64,000 bases of DNA, from NCBI RefSeq assembly GCF_048984525.1, contig NZ_JBMGJC010000015.1, forward strand, positions 1-64,000, in the 5' to 3' direction. Shown piece after piece: positions 25,025 through 34,759 of the stretch. The notes below the pieces were generated by a model that saw only the letters and a program-made list of their open reading frames with translations, searched no databases and had not been told where the DNA came from. Both the position numbers and the translations under genes were made by a program. Numbering within the stretch: position 1 is the stretch's first letter; each line of letters begins with the position of its first letter. The stretch comes from Syntrophopropionicum propionicicum_A (GTDB taxonomy: Bacteria; Bacillota; Desulfotomaculia; Desulfotomaculales; Pelotomaculaceae).

Positions 25025-26934
25025 TGAAAGAATACCATGATTTCAAGCTGCTATTGAACGAAATGAACAAGTATATCCGTGATTACATAGCAGACCGTGG
25101 GCTCGCATATTATGAACAAGGGCTGGTTGAAAATGTGCGAATCAAGGAACCATGGATTCATGCCACCGTCCTGGGCAATTACGGGGATTATGAAGTTCAG
25201 GTTCATATGACCGATTTCAGCAAAAGCCGGTGCGGCTGCCCTTATGATGATTACTGCAAACATATGGCGGCAGTTGTTTTTTACGTTACCCGTGGATACG
25301 CTGATCAGCCGGCTCGCAATGAACCTGCCGTGTTTTCCCGTGCGGGAGCATCCGATAAGGCAGGCACTTCCGAAACCCTTGAACAACAGCCAGTCCGTCA
25401 ACCAGGCAACGATCTTCAACAACACCTGAAAGACATGGATAAAGACTACTTACTAGAAACCATAACCAGGTTGGTGGAAATCGAGCCATCAACAGAAGAA
25501 ACACTTCGTCTTATCCTCACTGAGCGTGAACGGAACGCAGATTTGCATTCTGATAAGGTTCGCCAGTTGGGTCTGTATAGCTCACTCGCTTACCATCAAA
25601 AAAGATTTCCATCCATTTTAAAAGAGTGTGAGTCCCTGTTTACCAAAATTGACACTGCGGATGAAGACAGCTTCGACAGATATGGATACTGTGATGATGA
25701 CTATGATTATATAACCGTATGGGACTTTACCAAAGGTTTAGAGATTTTGCACCGTTATGGTCAGGAATTATTGAAAATGGTTACCGCAGAACATTACATA
25801 CCCGGCATTATGGGACTGCTGGCCGCGGTGACTGAGCTCGAAGATTGGAGCGCCAACTACGAAGATGAATATGGCGAAAGCGATCTTGTAGATTTCTGTT
25901 CGGAATTTGAGGATTACCTTTGGGAAGCGCTGGAACGCGTGCGTGATTACCAGCTTCATGACCGGCAAGCTCAAACATTCTTAAAGGAACTCATAGATTG
26001 GGTTATGCTTCAATGCAAAAAGCTGGACGATTTACCTGTCTGGACCTCAGTTTTGAATAATTGCATCCCGGATAATAGGTATCTCTGGCATCTAAAGGAA
26101 AGGATCATTAAGCTCGACAGGGATTTCTTACAGAGCGCCCGCCTTGATGATGAAAAGCATCGCAGTATTCTAGTATCCTGGTGGGTGGAATTGTGTTTAT
26201 CCTTGGGGCTGGAAGAAGAGGCGAAACAAACTGCGGGCATTCTGGAAGGCTCATCCCAGTCTGAGGCTTCCATAGCGTATAGTTTTATACGATATTATGA
26301 AGGATTAGAACGCTGGCCAGAGGCGATTGTGGCAATGCAAACCATTTTGAATACTGGCTCCAAGATTAATCCCCACGATTACCAGCGGATTATCCGTTTG
26401 TATGAAAAAACCGGCAACGCCCAGGGAATGAAAGACTGGTACGAAAAATGGTTCCTGTCCTACCCCAACTTTGACCTGTTTAAACAAAGCGTCGCTCTCA
26501 TAGAAAATGACGCTGATAAAGAAGCTAAAATCCAAAGATGGCTGGAACATTTGGAGCAAAACAGAGAATTTATACTTTTAATCAGTATTTATCTTAACCA
26601 CCTGGTTGACATCGATAAAGCCTGGTCCGTATATCTCAAACACAAGGTCTTGCTCCGGGTGGACGAGCCGGTAATACTCAAACTTTTCAAGACGATGAAA
26701 AGCGATGCGCCGGCAAAGCTGATTCCTGTTTACCGTGAGTTAGCGTTAAATAATATCAGCAACAAGAACCGCTCGGCATACGCCAGGGCAGCCAGGTGGA
26801 TGAAGGATTTAAGAGAAGTATGCGGGTTATCCGGAAACGAGGAAACTTGGACAGCTTTTCACAGTAAAATAATGACGGAATACCGACGGTTTCGCGCCTT
26901 GATGGAGGAAATCAGGGCAGCGGGGATTGTTTAA
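25021..26934 (+). CDS. SWIM zinc finger protein, 637 aa
   Basis: The SWIM motif C-x-C-x5-C-x-H is at residues 71-81 (RCGCPYDDYCKHMAAV). The remaining 540 residues are helical and repeat-like, resembling TPR or HAT arrays, with acidic stretches such as DEDSFDRYGYCDDDYDYITVW. SWIM domains bind DNA or proteins; bacterial SWIM proteins often sit beside SNF2 helicases, which is not so here. The gene overlaps the nucleotidyltransferase stop by four bases, so the two are translationally coupled, and the three-gene cassette ends here. No signal peptide or membrane segment is seen. Function unknown. Confidence 0.78.
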   Translation: MMKEYHDFKLLLNEMNKYIRDYIADRGLAYYEQGLVENVRIKEPWIHATVLGNYGDYEVQVHMTDFSKSRCGCPYDDYCKHMAAVVFYVTRGYADQPARNEPAVFSRAGASDKAGTSETLEQQPVRQPGNDLQQHLKDMDKDYLLETITRLVEIEPSTEETLRLILTERERNADLHSDKVRQLGLYSSLAYHQKRFPSILKECESLFTKIDTADEDSFDRYGYCDDDYDYITVWDFTKGLEILHRYGQELLKMVTAEHYIPGIMGLLAAVTELEDWSANYEDEYGESDLVDFCSEFEDYLWEALERVRDYQLHDRQAQTFLKELIDWVMLQCKKLDDLPVWTSVLNNCIPDNRYLWHLKERIIKLDRDFLQSARLDDEKHRSILVSWWVELCLSLGLEEEAKQTAGILEGSSQSEASIAYSFIRYYEGLERWPEAIVAMQTILNTGSKINPHDYQRIIRLYEKTGNAQGMKDWYEKWFLSYPNFDLFKQSVALIENDADKEAKIQRWLEHLEQNREFILLISIYLNHLVDIDKAWSVYLKHKVLLRVDEPVILKLFKTMKSDAPAKLIPVYRELALNNISNKNRSAYARAARWMKDLREVCGLSGNEETWTAFHSKIMTEYRRFRALMEEIRAAGIV

Positions 26935-27116
26935 ACAAAAAAGAGCCCGGCTAGTTTTTTACCAAACTGAAGGAATCAAGCGATGACGTGTTTTAATAAA
27001 ATATAACATCTCATCTGATAATTATTTTTTCAGCAAATACTTCCATGTGTTTCTCTTTTGGCTGCGAAACTGGTAAAATAACCTGGATCGGAGCTTTTTT
27101 CATACAGGAGGAACAT

Positions 27117-28124
27117 ATGCGGTACAGGACACTGGGGAAAACAGGGTTGAAGGTCTCCGTGGTCGGGTTCGGCGGCATACCTATCCAGCGGGTTTCAGCC
27201 GGTGAAGCCGCTGCCATTGTAAACAAGGCCCTGGACCTGGGCATCAATTTTTTTGACACTGCCCGGGGATATAATGACAGCGAAGAAAAACTGGGCGCCG
27301 TTATAAAACTGAGGAGAGGCGAGGCCGTGGTCGCCACAAAGTCCATGGCCAGGACCAGGGAGGCAATGGCCGCGGACATCAATAAAAGCCTTGAAACGAT
27401 GGGCCTGGAATACATCGACCTGTACCAACTGCACAATGTAAAGAGCAAAAAAGAGATGGACAGAATTTTAAGCCCGGACGGCGCGCTGGCCGCTCTGTTA
27501 GAGGCAAAAAAAGAAGGGCTGGTCGGGCACATCGGCATCACGGGGCACCTCAAAGATTTTTTGGCGGAAACGCTGCAAGTGGAAGAAATTGAAACGGTAC
27601 AGTTCCCTTTCAACGCGGTGGAAACCATGGGTGTGCCGGCGCTGCTGGAACGGGCCGCGGAAAAAGGGACGGGCGTCATTGTGATGAAACCCCTGGCCGG
27701 GGGCGCTTTAAGAAACAGCAGCCTCGCCCTGCGGTACATCCTGGATCATACAGTGACTACTGTGATACCGGGTATGGACTCGCTGAAACAGGTGGGAGAA
27801 AACGCCGGGGCGGGAAGCGGCCCGCTGGCACTGACCACGGACGAAAAGAAAACACTGGACGTGGAAGTCAATACCCTCGGCGGGGAATTCTGCAGGCGCT
27901 GTGAATACTGCAAGCCCTGCAGCGAGCGGATCGACATCCCGACGGTATTTTTGCTGGACGGCTATTATACCAGGTATAATTTGCAGGACTGGGCCAGGGA
28001 CCGCTACCAGGGCTTAAAAACCAAAGTGGACGCGTGCAACGACTGCGGCGAGTGTGAAGCAAAGTGCCCTTATGACCTGCCCATACGGCGGATGCTGGCG
28101 GAAGCGGCGTCCCGCCTGTCGTAA
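27117..28124 (+). CDS. Aldo/keto reductase with C-terminal ferredoxin domain
   Basis: A 335-aa protein. Residues 1-265 form an aldo-keto reductase barrel (MRYRTLGKTGLKVSVVGFGG, DTARGYNDSEEKLG, YIDLYQLHN with the catalytic Asp/Tyr/Lys region). A ferredoxin-like tail follows with CRRCEYCKPC and CNDCGECEAKCP, giving ligands for at least one [4Fe-4S] cluster. This fused type is common in anaerobes and may pass electrons between iron-sulfur carriers and a carbonyl substrate. The ATG at 27117 has AGGAGG five bases upstream. Monocistronic; a GGTACC palindrome lies in the convergent gap downstream. Confidence 0.85.
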   Translation: MRYRTLGKTGLKVSVVGFGGIPIQRVSAGEAAAIVNKALDLGINFFDTARGYNDSEEKLGAVIKLRRGEAVVATKSMARTREAMAADINKSLETMGLEYIDLYQLHNVKSKKEMDRILSPDGALAALLEAKKEGLVGHIGITGHLKDFLAETLQVEEIETVQFPFNAVETMGVPALLERAAEKGTGVIVMKPLAGGALRNSSLALRYILDHTVTTVIPGMDSLKQVGENAGAGSGPLALTTDEKKTLDVEVNTLGGEFCRRCEYCKPCSERIDIPTVFLLDGYYTRYNLQDWARDRYQGLKTKVDACNDCGECEAKCPYDLPIRRMLAEAASRLS

Positions 28125-28134
28125 CATCAAAAAA

Positions 28135-28176
28135 ATAACTTAGTAACTCGGTACCAGGTACCGGTTACTAAGTTAT
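28135..28176. repeat. GGTACC palindromic repeat, locus 3 (variant)
   Basis: Variant with longer arms: ATAACTTAGTAAC then CGGTACC, an A, and the near-complementary half. It sits between two convergent genes. Confidence 0.85.
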
Positions 28177-28188
28177 CTCCCCGAATTA

Positions 28189-28653
28189 TTATCTATACTT
28201 AAATCGTTTGCTTGCCTGTATCCCGCCGCGGGGTCCCAGGATTTGAGACCAGACCATTCCCTTGATAAATTCCCGCTGGCTTATCCCACCTTCAAACAGT
28301 TCCGCCGCGCCGCAGCGCCCGTCAAGCTCCCGGCGGGAGCCAACGTCCCTGCCGCGCTCGGGTGGGCTCTGCCCGGCCGGCTCTTTCAGCATTCCTACAG
28401 TTCTGGGAACATCGCCCGCCGCAGTTAAATCACCGCCACCGCCGCGTCCGGCCGGAAATCCCGGCAGGTCCGCCTCCGACCCGCCTTCGCCCGGCTCGCC
28501 GGCGGGAGCACTTTCCAGAAACAGGTCATCCTCGTCGTAGGGCAGTTCCTTCCGGGGCAACTCAAACTTGCCCCGGTATCCTGAACGCTCCATCAGGCGC
28601 CCGACGCTCCTTAGAATAATTACCACCATAATAATCAGCCATATATATTTCAC
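28189..28653 (-). CDS. Small membrane-anchored protein downstream of floA
   Basis: A 154-aa protein. One N-terminal hydrophobic helix (WLIIMVVIILRSVG) is followed by a soluble, glycine-, proline- and acid-rich stretch and a basic C-terminus (FIKGMVWSQILGPRGG). It begins at GTG 28653, 18 bp after the floA stop on the same strand, so it is the third gene of the nfeD-floA operon. In Bacillus subtilis a small gene (yqfB) also follows yqeZ-yqfA, but I see no clear sequence relation. The gene may help FloA raft function; this is position only. Confidence 0.6.
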   Translation of the reverse strand: MKYIWLIIMVVIILRSVGRLMERSGYRGKFELPRKELPYDEDDLFLESAPAGEPGEGGSEADLPGFPAGRGGGGDLTAAGDVPRTVGMLKEPAGQSPPERGRDVGSRRELDGRCGAAELFEGGISQREFIKGMVWSQILGPRGGIQASKRFKYR

Positions 28654-28671
28654 AGCAACACGACCTTAGTA

Positions 28672-29682
28672 TTACTTTTTATTGTCAGGCATTAACGGGC
28701 TGCTTTCTCCCTTGCCCTGGCCCATCTTCGAAAGCGAGTCGCGCATCTGGGTGTCCGCCAGGATGTTTTGCAGGTTGTAATAATCCATCACTCCAAGCTT
28801 GCCCTCGCGCAGGGCATCGGCCATGGCCAGTGGTACCTGGGCTTCCGCTTCAACCACCTTGGCGCGCATTTCCTGAACGGACGCTTTCATCTCCTGCTCC
28901 CTGGCCACCGCCATAGCTCTTCTTTCCTCAGCCTTGGCCTGGGCGATTTGCTTGTCTGCCTCAGCCTGGTCGGTTTGAAGCTGCGCCCCGATATTGCGCC
29001 CAACGTCTACGTCCGCGATATCGATTGACAGGATCTCAAAGGCTGTTCCGGCGTCAAGGCCTTTGCTCAAAACAGTCCGGGAAATCAAGTCGGGATTCTC
29101 CAGAACGTGCTTGTGGCTTTCCGCGCTTCCCACGGTCGTGACCACGCCCTCGCCAACCCTGGCCAGTATAGTTTCTTCCCCTGCGCCGCCGACCAGACGG
29201 TCGATATTGGCCCTTACGGTCACCCTGGCGATAACTTTGACCTCGATACCGTCTTTGGCCACCGCCGATACCAACGGGGTCTCAATCACCTTGGGATTCA
29301 CGCTCATCTGCACGGCCTGAAATACTTCTCTGCCGGCCAGGTCTATAGCCGCCGCCCGCTCGAAAAGCAATGGTATAGCCGCCCGCTCAGCGGCAATCAG
29401 AGCGTTGACCACCCTGTCCACATTGCCTCCGGCCAGGTAATGAGCCTCAAGCTCGTTCACACTGATATTAAGACCGGCCTTGATCGATTTAATCAGCGGG
29501 TTGACGATCCTGGCCGGCGGCACCCTCCGCAAGCGCATGCCGATAAGGGTAATTATGCCCACCCTGACCCCGGCTGCCAGGGCTGAAATCCACAAACCTA
29601 CAGGAATAAAGCTAAAAATTACAACAACGCCGATCAGGACCAAAAAAATCATTAATAGGGTTGCAATGGCTCCAGCACCCAC
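28672..29682 (-). CDS. floA: Flotillin-like protein FloA
   Basis: A 336-aa flotillin-like protein of the YqfA/FloA type. An N-terminal hydrophobic region (residues 5-50) is followed by RLRRVPPARIVNPLIKSIKAGL, the PHB/SPFH core (VNPKVIETPLVSAVAKDGIE, EILSIDIADVDVGRNIGA) and a long coiled coil, EADKQIAQAKAEERRAMAVA onward, ending near residue 310. It organises membrane microdomains. GTG 29682 follows AAGGAG by eight bases. It lies 33 bp after the NfeD-like gene, as in other Firmicutes. Confidence 0.95.
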   Translation of the reverse strand: MGAGAIATLLMIFLVLIGVVVIFSFIPVGLWISALAAGVRVGIITLIGMRLRRVPPARIVNPLIKSIKAGLNISVNELEAHYLAGGNVDRVVNALIAAERAAIPLLFERAAAIDLAGREVFQAVQMSVNPKVIETPLVSAVAKDGIEVKVIARVTVRANIDRLVGGAGEETILARVGEGVVTTVGSAESHKHVLENPDLISRTVLSKGLDAGTAFEILSIDIADVDVGRNIGAQLQTDQAEADKQIAQAKAEERRAMAVAREQEMKASVQEMRAKVVEAEAQVPLAMADALREGKLGVMDYYNLQNILADTQMRDSLSKMGQGKGESSPLMPDNKK

Positions 29683-29715
29683 TTACATCACTCCTTTAAA
29701 TTTTTATTAGTCGGG

Positions 29716-30219
29716 TTATTCAAAAGCAGCTATCTCCTTCACCACAACCCGCGTGCCCTCCACCTTGATCACCTTTACCCGCTTGCCGGTGCTGATAAAT
29801 TCACCTTCAGTGACCACATCCAGGCGGCTTCCTTCTATATCCGCTGAACCCGCGGGCCTGAGAGGGGTTACAGCAATACCTTCCTTTCCGGCAAAAAGCC
29901 TCAGTTCCGGCGCGGGGGCCACATACCCCTCTTTGCTATCCTGCTTGTTTTGCAGAGTTAACTTGTACCACATGTTATAGCGGGACATCAAACGCAGCCC
30001 CAGAATAAAAATAACGATAGTCGCTATGAGAGCCAGGACGAGGGCCGCCGTTGCCTGGGTGACGTCCACCGCGAGCAGCAGCACCCCCCAGCCCACCAGG
30101 ATGAGCCCAACGATACCGGCCACCCCAAAACCGGTGAAAACGAGAGCTTCCAGCACAAATGCTATTATACCCAGCAATAACGCAAGAAAGGCCAGCCAAT
30201 TGACTAAAGCTGGAGTCAT
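29716..30219 (-). CDS. NfeD-like membrane protein
   Basis: A 167-aa protein with four hydrophobic helices in the first 90 residues (WLAFLALLLGIIAFVLEALV, FGVAGIVGLILVGWGVLLLA, ALVLALIATIVIFILGL) and a C-terminal OB-fold domain: GKEGIAVTPLRPAGSADIEGSR, STGKRVKVIKVEGTRVVVK. This is the short, protease-less NfeD class that pairs with FloA. AGGAGG precedes the ATG by ten bases. It is the first gene of the operon. Confidence 0.9.
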   Translation of the reverse strand: MTPALVNWLAFLALLLGIIAFVLEALVFTGFGVAGIVGLILVGWGVLLLAVDVTQATAALVLALIATIVIFILGLRLMSRYNMWYKLTLQNKQDSKEGYVAPAPELRLFAGKEGIAVTPLRPAGSADIEGSRLDVVTEGEFISTGKRVKVIKVEGTRVVVKEIAAFE

Positions 30220-30574
30220 GGTTTCCGATCACCTCCTGTATTGAGGTCTTCCTGATTTATTTTATCACAGCAGTCAATGCCCGCAGTAAATTAGCTTTCA
30301 AAGGATCACCAGCCGCCTTTCCGGTATGGCCAGTTTTTAGATTATGGTTTCTGCATCGGAGGTCTTACAAGCGATGTGGAAATGCCCATGCGTAATTAAA
30401 ATGATATCGACAATAGCTCATGAATAATTTCTATACTGCCGGCACCAAATGTTTTACATTAATTTACATGCAACCGTAATAATGCCTCCGTGGAAGGGTT
30501 TTGCTGAATATTGTCGAAAAATACATAATAAACAAAATTATTATAAAACTCTTTATTGAGAGAAGGTTACTGAT
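30220..30574. other. 355-bp divergent intergenic region, no gene
   Basis: Lies between the divergent nfeD-like operon and the GGDEF/EAL gene. It is AT-rich at its right end and should hold both promoters, but no pair of boxes stands out. No terminator, repeat or RNA gene seen. Confidence 0.5.
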
Positions 30575-33022
30575 TTGTTTCTTAATATTAATGCGATAAT
30601 CGGGGATGAATCAAGGTTTCCATTGGAACACAGGATCCTTAATATAACTTTGTTATTTAGCTCTGTTATTTGCTTTCTAAGCGGCTTTGTTAATTACTTC
30701 ATTAGTTTAAATACAACAATTGCAATTTTTAGCGGCATTGTATTCGCATATCTTTATTATTTATCTATTGTCAAACAACAATACGTTATACCACTGTTCC
30801 TGGGCTTGCCCATATTTATATTTGTTATTAATCCAATTATGTGGTTTGTTGTTGCAGGAACCCAGGGCAGCTATCCATATTTCATAATATTATTATCTTC
30901 TGCAATAGCAATCTTGCTCTCAGGTTCGAGGAGAGTTATCTTTATATGTTGCCTAATAATAGTAACTATTGTGCTTATTATTTTCGAGTACAACCATCCT
31001 GATTTAATCAGAGGCTTCAGTGCGGACTTATATAGATTTATTGACATTTTAGGTGGATTAACAGTTGTTATTGTGACCAACACATTGTTGTTTTCCTTGG
31101 TTCTTAACAGTTACAAAAAAGAACATAAAAAGGCGGGAGAGTACTTAACACAGCTAGAAAAACAAAGTTTAAAAATTGAATTTCAAGAAAGTTTGAAAGT
31201 TATCAACGAGCAGCTTAAACAAGAAATTGCTGAACGTGAACAGGCTGAGAAGATGCTTCGGGAATCCGAAAAAAGATATCGCAACCTGGTGGAGAATATC
31301 AACGACGTAATTTTCACCTTAAATACGCAGGGCACCATTACGTACGTCAGTACTGCTATTGAGAAGCTGTTCCTATACAAGGCTGACGAAGTCACAGGCA
31401 AGCCTTTCGATTTCTTCATACACCCCGACGACCTGACCCTGGTTCTAAGCAGACTCGAACGTGTTTTGGCCGGAGATGCATTGCCAAGCGAGTTTCGCGT
31501 AATTGATAAGAACGGCGAAGTTCACTTCGTCCGTACTTCCAGCCGCCCGTTATTGATAGAAAACCAACTGGTAGGACTTACCGGTGTCTTGGTGGATATT
31601 AGCGGACGCAAACAGATGGAAGATGAATTAAGGGAACACCGGGACCACCTTGAGGAAATAGTGGATGAACGCACAACCGAACTAAAAACCGCTAACGAAC
31701 AACTTCAACAGGAAATTGCCGAGCGCAAGCAGGCCGAAGCTCAGCTGAAACATCTAGCCACACATGACTATTTAACCGGAATACCCAACAGGTTTTCTTT
31801 CGAGGAATCCCTGAAGAACACCGTGGCAAAAGCAAAGTGCGGCAAGGATGGTTCCCTCCTTTTTATAGATATTGATAATTTCAAGCTGGTCAACGATACA
31901 AAGGGCCATATCGCTGGAGACCATTTATTAATCAATGCAGCCAGGATTATCAAGGAAAACATCCGCAAAAGCGATACCCTGGCGCGTCTGGGAGGAGACG
32001 AGTTCGGCGTGCTGTTGGAAGAGACAACCGTTGATGAGGCCAGGCTCGTAGCAGAAAAACTTCGCAAAAAAGTAGAGGACAACGATTTTTGTTTCACTAA
32101 TTACGGATGCTTTAACCTGAGCATCTGTATCGGTATTGTAATGATAGACGGGTCCCTGAATTCTCAGAAGCTTTTAACTCTTGCGGACACCGCACTCTAT
32201 GCGGCCAAGGAAAAAGGCCGCAACCGGATAGTCTTGCTGGATCCAAACGAGGAAACAACCACCAGGTTATCGGCAATCAACCAATTGGTCGCCCAGGTTA
32301 ATATGGCTATCAAGGAAGATAAATTCGTGCTGCACTTTCAGCCGGTGGTACAGGTGGACAATGGAAAAACTCTGTACCACGAGGCTCTCCTGCGTTTGCT
32401 GGGAGAAGAAGATAAATTGATTTCACCAGGGGATTTTATACCGGTAGCCGAACGATTCGGTTTGATGCCTCAAATTGACCGCTGGGTGGTCGGCGAATCA
32501 TTGAATATCATGCGGCAAAACCCAGGTCTATGTTTATTTGTCAACATATCGGGGTTAAGTTTGAGCGATGAATCCTTGCTGGGATACATCGAAGAAATGA
32601 TCACGCAGTGCGGTATGGAACCTTCGAGAATAGGTTTCGAGATAACAGAAACAGCGGCTGTGAAGGATATGTCATTAGCCCGTCGCTGGATCGAAAGGCT
32701 GAAAAAAATAGGGTGCCGGTTTGCACTTGATGACTTTGGGATAGGTTTTTCATCTTTTTCATACCTTCAAATGCTTCCGGTTGATTATATAAAAATCGAC
32801 GGTGCGTTTATTGTTAACCTGGACAAGGATCCATCCCACCGCGCTCTGGTAAAGGCTATGAACACCGTAGCCCATACTCTGGGAAAAAAGACGATTGCGG
32901 AGTATGTGGAGAATGAAAATGTTTTAGAGACCTTGCTAAAACTTAAAGTTGATTGTGCTCAGGGCTATTTCTTAGGTATACCCAAGACTTTAGATAAAAG
33001 GGATTTACAGGATAAAGCATAA
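30575..33022 (+). CDS. Membrane PAS-GGDEF-EAL cyclic-di-GMP protein
   Basis: An 815-aa protein. About six hydrophobic helices span residues 20-185, then a coiled coil, a PAS domain (about 235-345), a second coiled coil, GGDEF (about 395-555) and EAL (about 570-810). The cyclase site GGDEF at 473-477 is intact. In the phosphodiesterase domain EALLRL at 603 and DDFGIGFSS at 719 keep the key acidic residues. So both synthesis and breakdown of c-di-GMP are possible, and the PAS or membrane part should decide which dominates. It starts at TTG 30575 with AGAAGG upstream. It stands alone. The window holds a second c-di-GMP protein at 49471. Confidence 0.92.
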   Translation: MFLNINAIIGDESRFPLEHRILNITLLFSSVICFLSGFVNYFISLNTTIAIFSGIVFAYLYYLSIVKQQYVIPLFLGLPIFIFVINPIMWFVVAGTQGSYPYFIILLSSAIAILLSGSRRVIFICCLIIVTIVLIIFEYNHPDLIRGFSADLYRFIDILGGLTVVIVTNTLLFSLVLNSYKKEHKKAGEYLTQLEKQSLKIEFQESLKVINEQLKQEIAEREQAEKMLRESEKRYRNLVENINDVIFTLNTQGTITYVSTAIEKLFLYKADEVTGKPFDFFIHPDDLTLVLSRLERVLAGDALPSEFRVIDKNGEVHFVRTSSRPLLIENQLVGLTGVLVDISGRKQMEDELREHRDHLEEIVDERTTELKTANEQLQQEIAERKQAEAQLKHLATHDYLTGIPNRFSFEESLKNTVAKAKCGKDGSLLFIDIDNFKLVNDTKGHIAGDHLLINAARIIKENIRKSDTLARLGGDEFGVLLEETTVDEARLVAEKLRKKVEDNDFCFTNYGCFNLSICIGIVMIDGSLNSQKLLTLADTALYAAKEKGRNRIVLLDPNEETTTRLSAINQLVAQVNMAIKEDKFVLHFQPVVQVDNGKTLYHEALLRLLGEEDKLISPGDFIPVAERFGLMPQIDRWVVGESLNIMRQNPGLCLFVNISGLSLSDESLLGYIEEMITQCGMEPSRIGFEITETAAVKDMSLARRWIERLKKIGCRFALDDFGIGFSSFSYLQMLPVDYIKIDGAFIVNLDKDPSHRALVKAMNTVAHTLGKKTIAEYVENENVLETLLKLKVDCAQGYFLGIPKTLDKRDLQDKA

Positions 33023-33110
33023 AAAATTTTCACATGGCTTATTTATAAAATAAAAACTTGTTTATACTCCCAATCGTGCTTGATATGAGATATATAAACA
33101 AGCTATAAAA

Positions 33111-33160
33111 AAATCTGTAAAACGATTTAAATCATGTTAATCCTGTCAATATGTTTAAAG
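33111..33160. repeat. AATCCTGT-type repeat, copy 2 (half)
   Basis: AAAATCTGTAAAACGATTTAAATC followed by TTAATCCTGTCAATATGTTTA; the last part is shared almost exactly with 4786-4804. It lies between the convergent GGDEF/EAL and dapL genes. An imperfect hairpin (CTTGTTTATA arms, 33057-33102) stands just before it. Confidence 0.65.
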
Positions 33161-33167
33161 ATGCAGG

Positions 33168-34397
33168 CTACAACCCGGTCCTGATCCGTTCGATGGCCCT
33201 TTCCGTGTTAGCCCTGGTGGCGAAAGCGGTCAGCCTGAAATATCCCTCGCCGTGGCTACCGAAACCGGCGCCGGGGGTACCGACCACGTTAACTTCCCGC
33301 ATGAGCTTGTCAAAGAAATCCCAGGACTTCATATTGCCGGGGGTCTTAAGCCAGATGTAGGGGGCGTTTACTCCGCCGAATACCTTGTAGCCGGCTTCTT
33401 CCAGTCCCTTCCTGATAATCCTGGCGTTTTCCATGTAGTAGTCGATGGTTTCCCGGACCTGTTTTTTGCCCTCGTCTGTAAAGACTGCGGCCGCGCCGGC
33501 CTGCACGGGGTAGGAAACCCCGTTAAACTTGGTGGTCTGCCTTCTCAGCCACAGGGGGTTGAGGCTGTGCGCCCGGCCGCTGCCGTCATATGCCTTTACC
33601 TCTTTGGGCACTATGGTGTAAGCGCACCTGGTGCCGGTAAAACCTGCGGTCTTGGAAAAGCTCCTGAACTCCACCGCCACCTCGCGGGCGCCCTCGATTT
33701 CAAAGATGCTGTGCGGCACCCCATCTTCCCGTATGTAGGCCTCGTAGGCGGCGTCGAACAGTATGACCGACCTGTTTTCCCTGGCGTAATCCACCCAGAC
33801 CTTCAGTTCATCCCTGGAAATGGTCATCCCGGTGGGGTTGTTGGGGAAGCAGAGGTAGATCATATCCACCCTGGCGCCGGGGAGGGGCGGCTTCATGCCG
33901 TTTTCCTCGGTACAGGGCAGGTATACTATTTTCTCAAACTGCCCCTGGCCGTTTACCGTGCCGGTCCGCCCGGCCATGACGTTGCTGTCGACATAAACCG
34001 GATAGACCGGGTCGCTTACCGCCAGCACGTTATCGATGCCGAAAATCTCCTGGAAGTTGGCAGTGTCGCTTTTAGCGCCGTCGCTTATAAACACCTCGTC
34101 AACCGCCAGTTCGACTCCCCTCGGCCTGAAGTCGTTTTCTATTATTTTTTCGCTCAGGAACTCGTACCCCTGCTCCGGTCCGTAACCCCTGAAGGTTTCC
34201 TGCCGGCCCATCTCCTCCACGGCCTTTTTCATGGCCTCTATCACGGCAGGCGGCAGGGGTTGGGTGACATCACCTATGCCCAGCCTGATAATATCCACGT
34301 CCGGGTTATCCTTTTTGAAATGGTTGACTCTCCGGGCTATTTCCGAAAAGAGGTAACTTCCGGGCAGTTTAAGATAATTCTCGTTTACTCTCGCCAT
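33168..34397 (-). CDS. dapL: LL-diaminopimelate aminotransferase
   Basis: A 409-aa PLP-dependent class I/II aminotransferase closely fitting DapL: MARVNENYLKLPGSYLFSEI, RLGIGDVTQPLPPAVIEAM, FRGYGPEQGYEFL, CFPNNPTGMTISRDEL, and the PLP lysine in SFSKTAGFTGTRC. It converts tetrahydrodipicolinate to LL-diaminopimelate in one step for lysine and peptidoglycan synthesis; this route is used by many Peptococcaceae and other anaerobes. The ATG at 34397 is preferred to the longer reading from 34469, which has no family match. GAGGGGG is upstream. Monocistronic here, with no other dap gene nearby. Confidence 0.95.
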   Translation of the reverse strand: MARVNENYLKLPGSYLFSEIARRVNHFKKDNPDVDIIRLGIGDVTQPLPPAVIEAMKKAVEEMGRQETFRGYGPEQGYEFLSEKIIENDFRPRGVELAVDEVFISDGAKSDTANFQEIFGIDNVLAVSDPVYPVYVDSNVMAGRTGTVNGQGQFEKIVYLPCTEENGMKPPLPGARVDMIYLCFPNNPTGMTISRDELKVWVDYARENRSVILFDAAYEAYIREDGVPHSIFEIEGAREVAVEFRSFSKTAGFTGTRCAYTIVPKEVKAYDGSGRAHSLNPLWLRRQTTKFNGVSYPVQAGAAAVFTDEGKKQVRETIDYYMENARIIRKGLEEAGYKVFGGVNAPYIWLKTPGNMKSWDFFDKLMREVNVVGTPGAGFGSHGEGYFRLTAFATRANTERAIERIRTGL

Positions 34398-34527
34398 AAA
34401 ACTAAAAACCCCCTCTGTCCATGAAAGCAACTGCACTTTAAATTTAGCAGGTATTATATAACTAAACACGGCAAATTACAATTACTTTGTATGAAAAATA
34501 AAACACTTAATTCAGTGGCAGCGGAGG

Positions 34528-34555
34528 GCGTCAACAACCCCGCCCCCCTGACACC
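34528..34555. repeat. Half-copy of the 132-194 hairpin arm
   Basis: GTCAACAACCCCG, then CCCCCTGACAC, matching the right arm of the giant hairpin at 168-194 with one change but without its partner arm. Two direct repeats of CAAAGTATACA follow, at 34558 and 34581. The rest of the 362-bp gap holds no gene that I can support. Confidence 0.7.
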
Positions 34556-34759
34556 ACCAAAGTATACACCCACAGGGGACCAAAGTATACATTTTTAAAA
34601 AATTATGGATATGTGGAGGATTAAAAATATTGCTGGCAAATACTTTATTTACTGGTTTTTGTCATCCGTTGACTAATTAAAATATGGAAGGAGGACATCC
34701 AGCACTCCTCAAGTATGGTTTCAATCAGAGTAACAATTTTTAATGAGGTGATTTAGAAC

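Noticed and set aside
33252..34424. Long plus-strand frame opposite dapL (390 codons)
   Set aside because: It is the antisense shadow of the well-conserved dapL gene; the codon pattern follows the GC-rich gene on the other strand.
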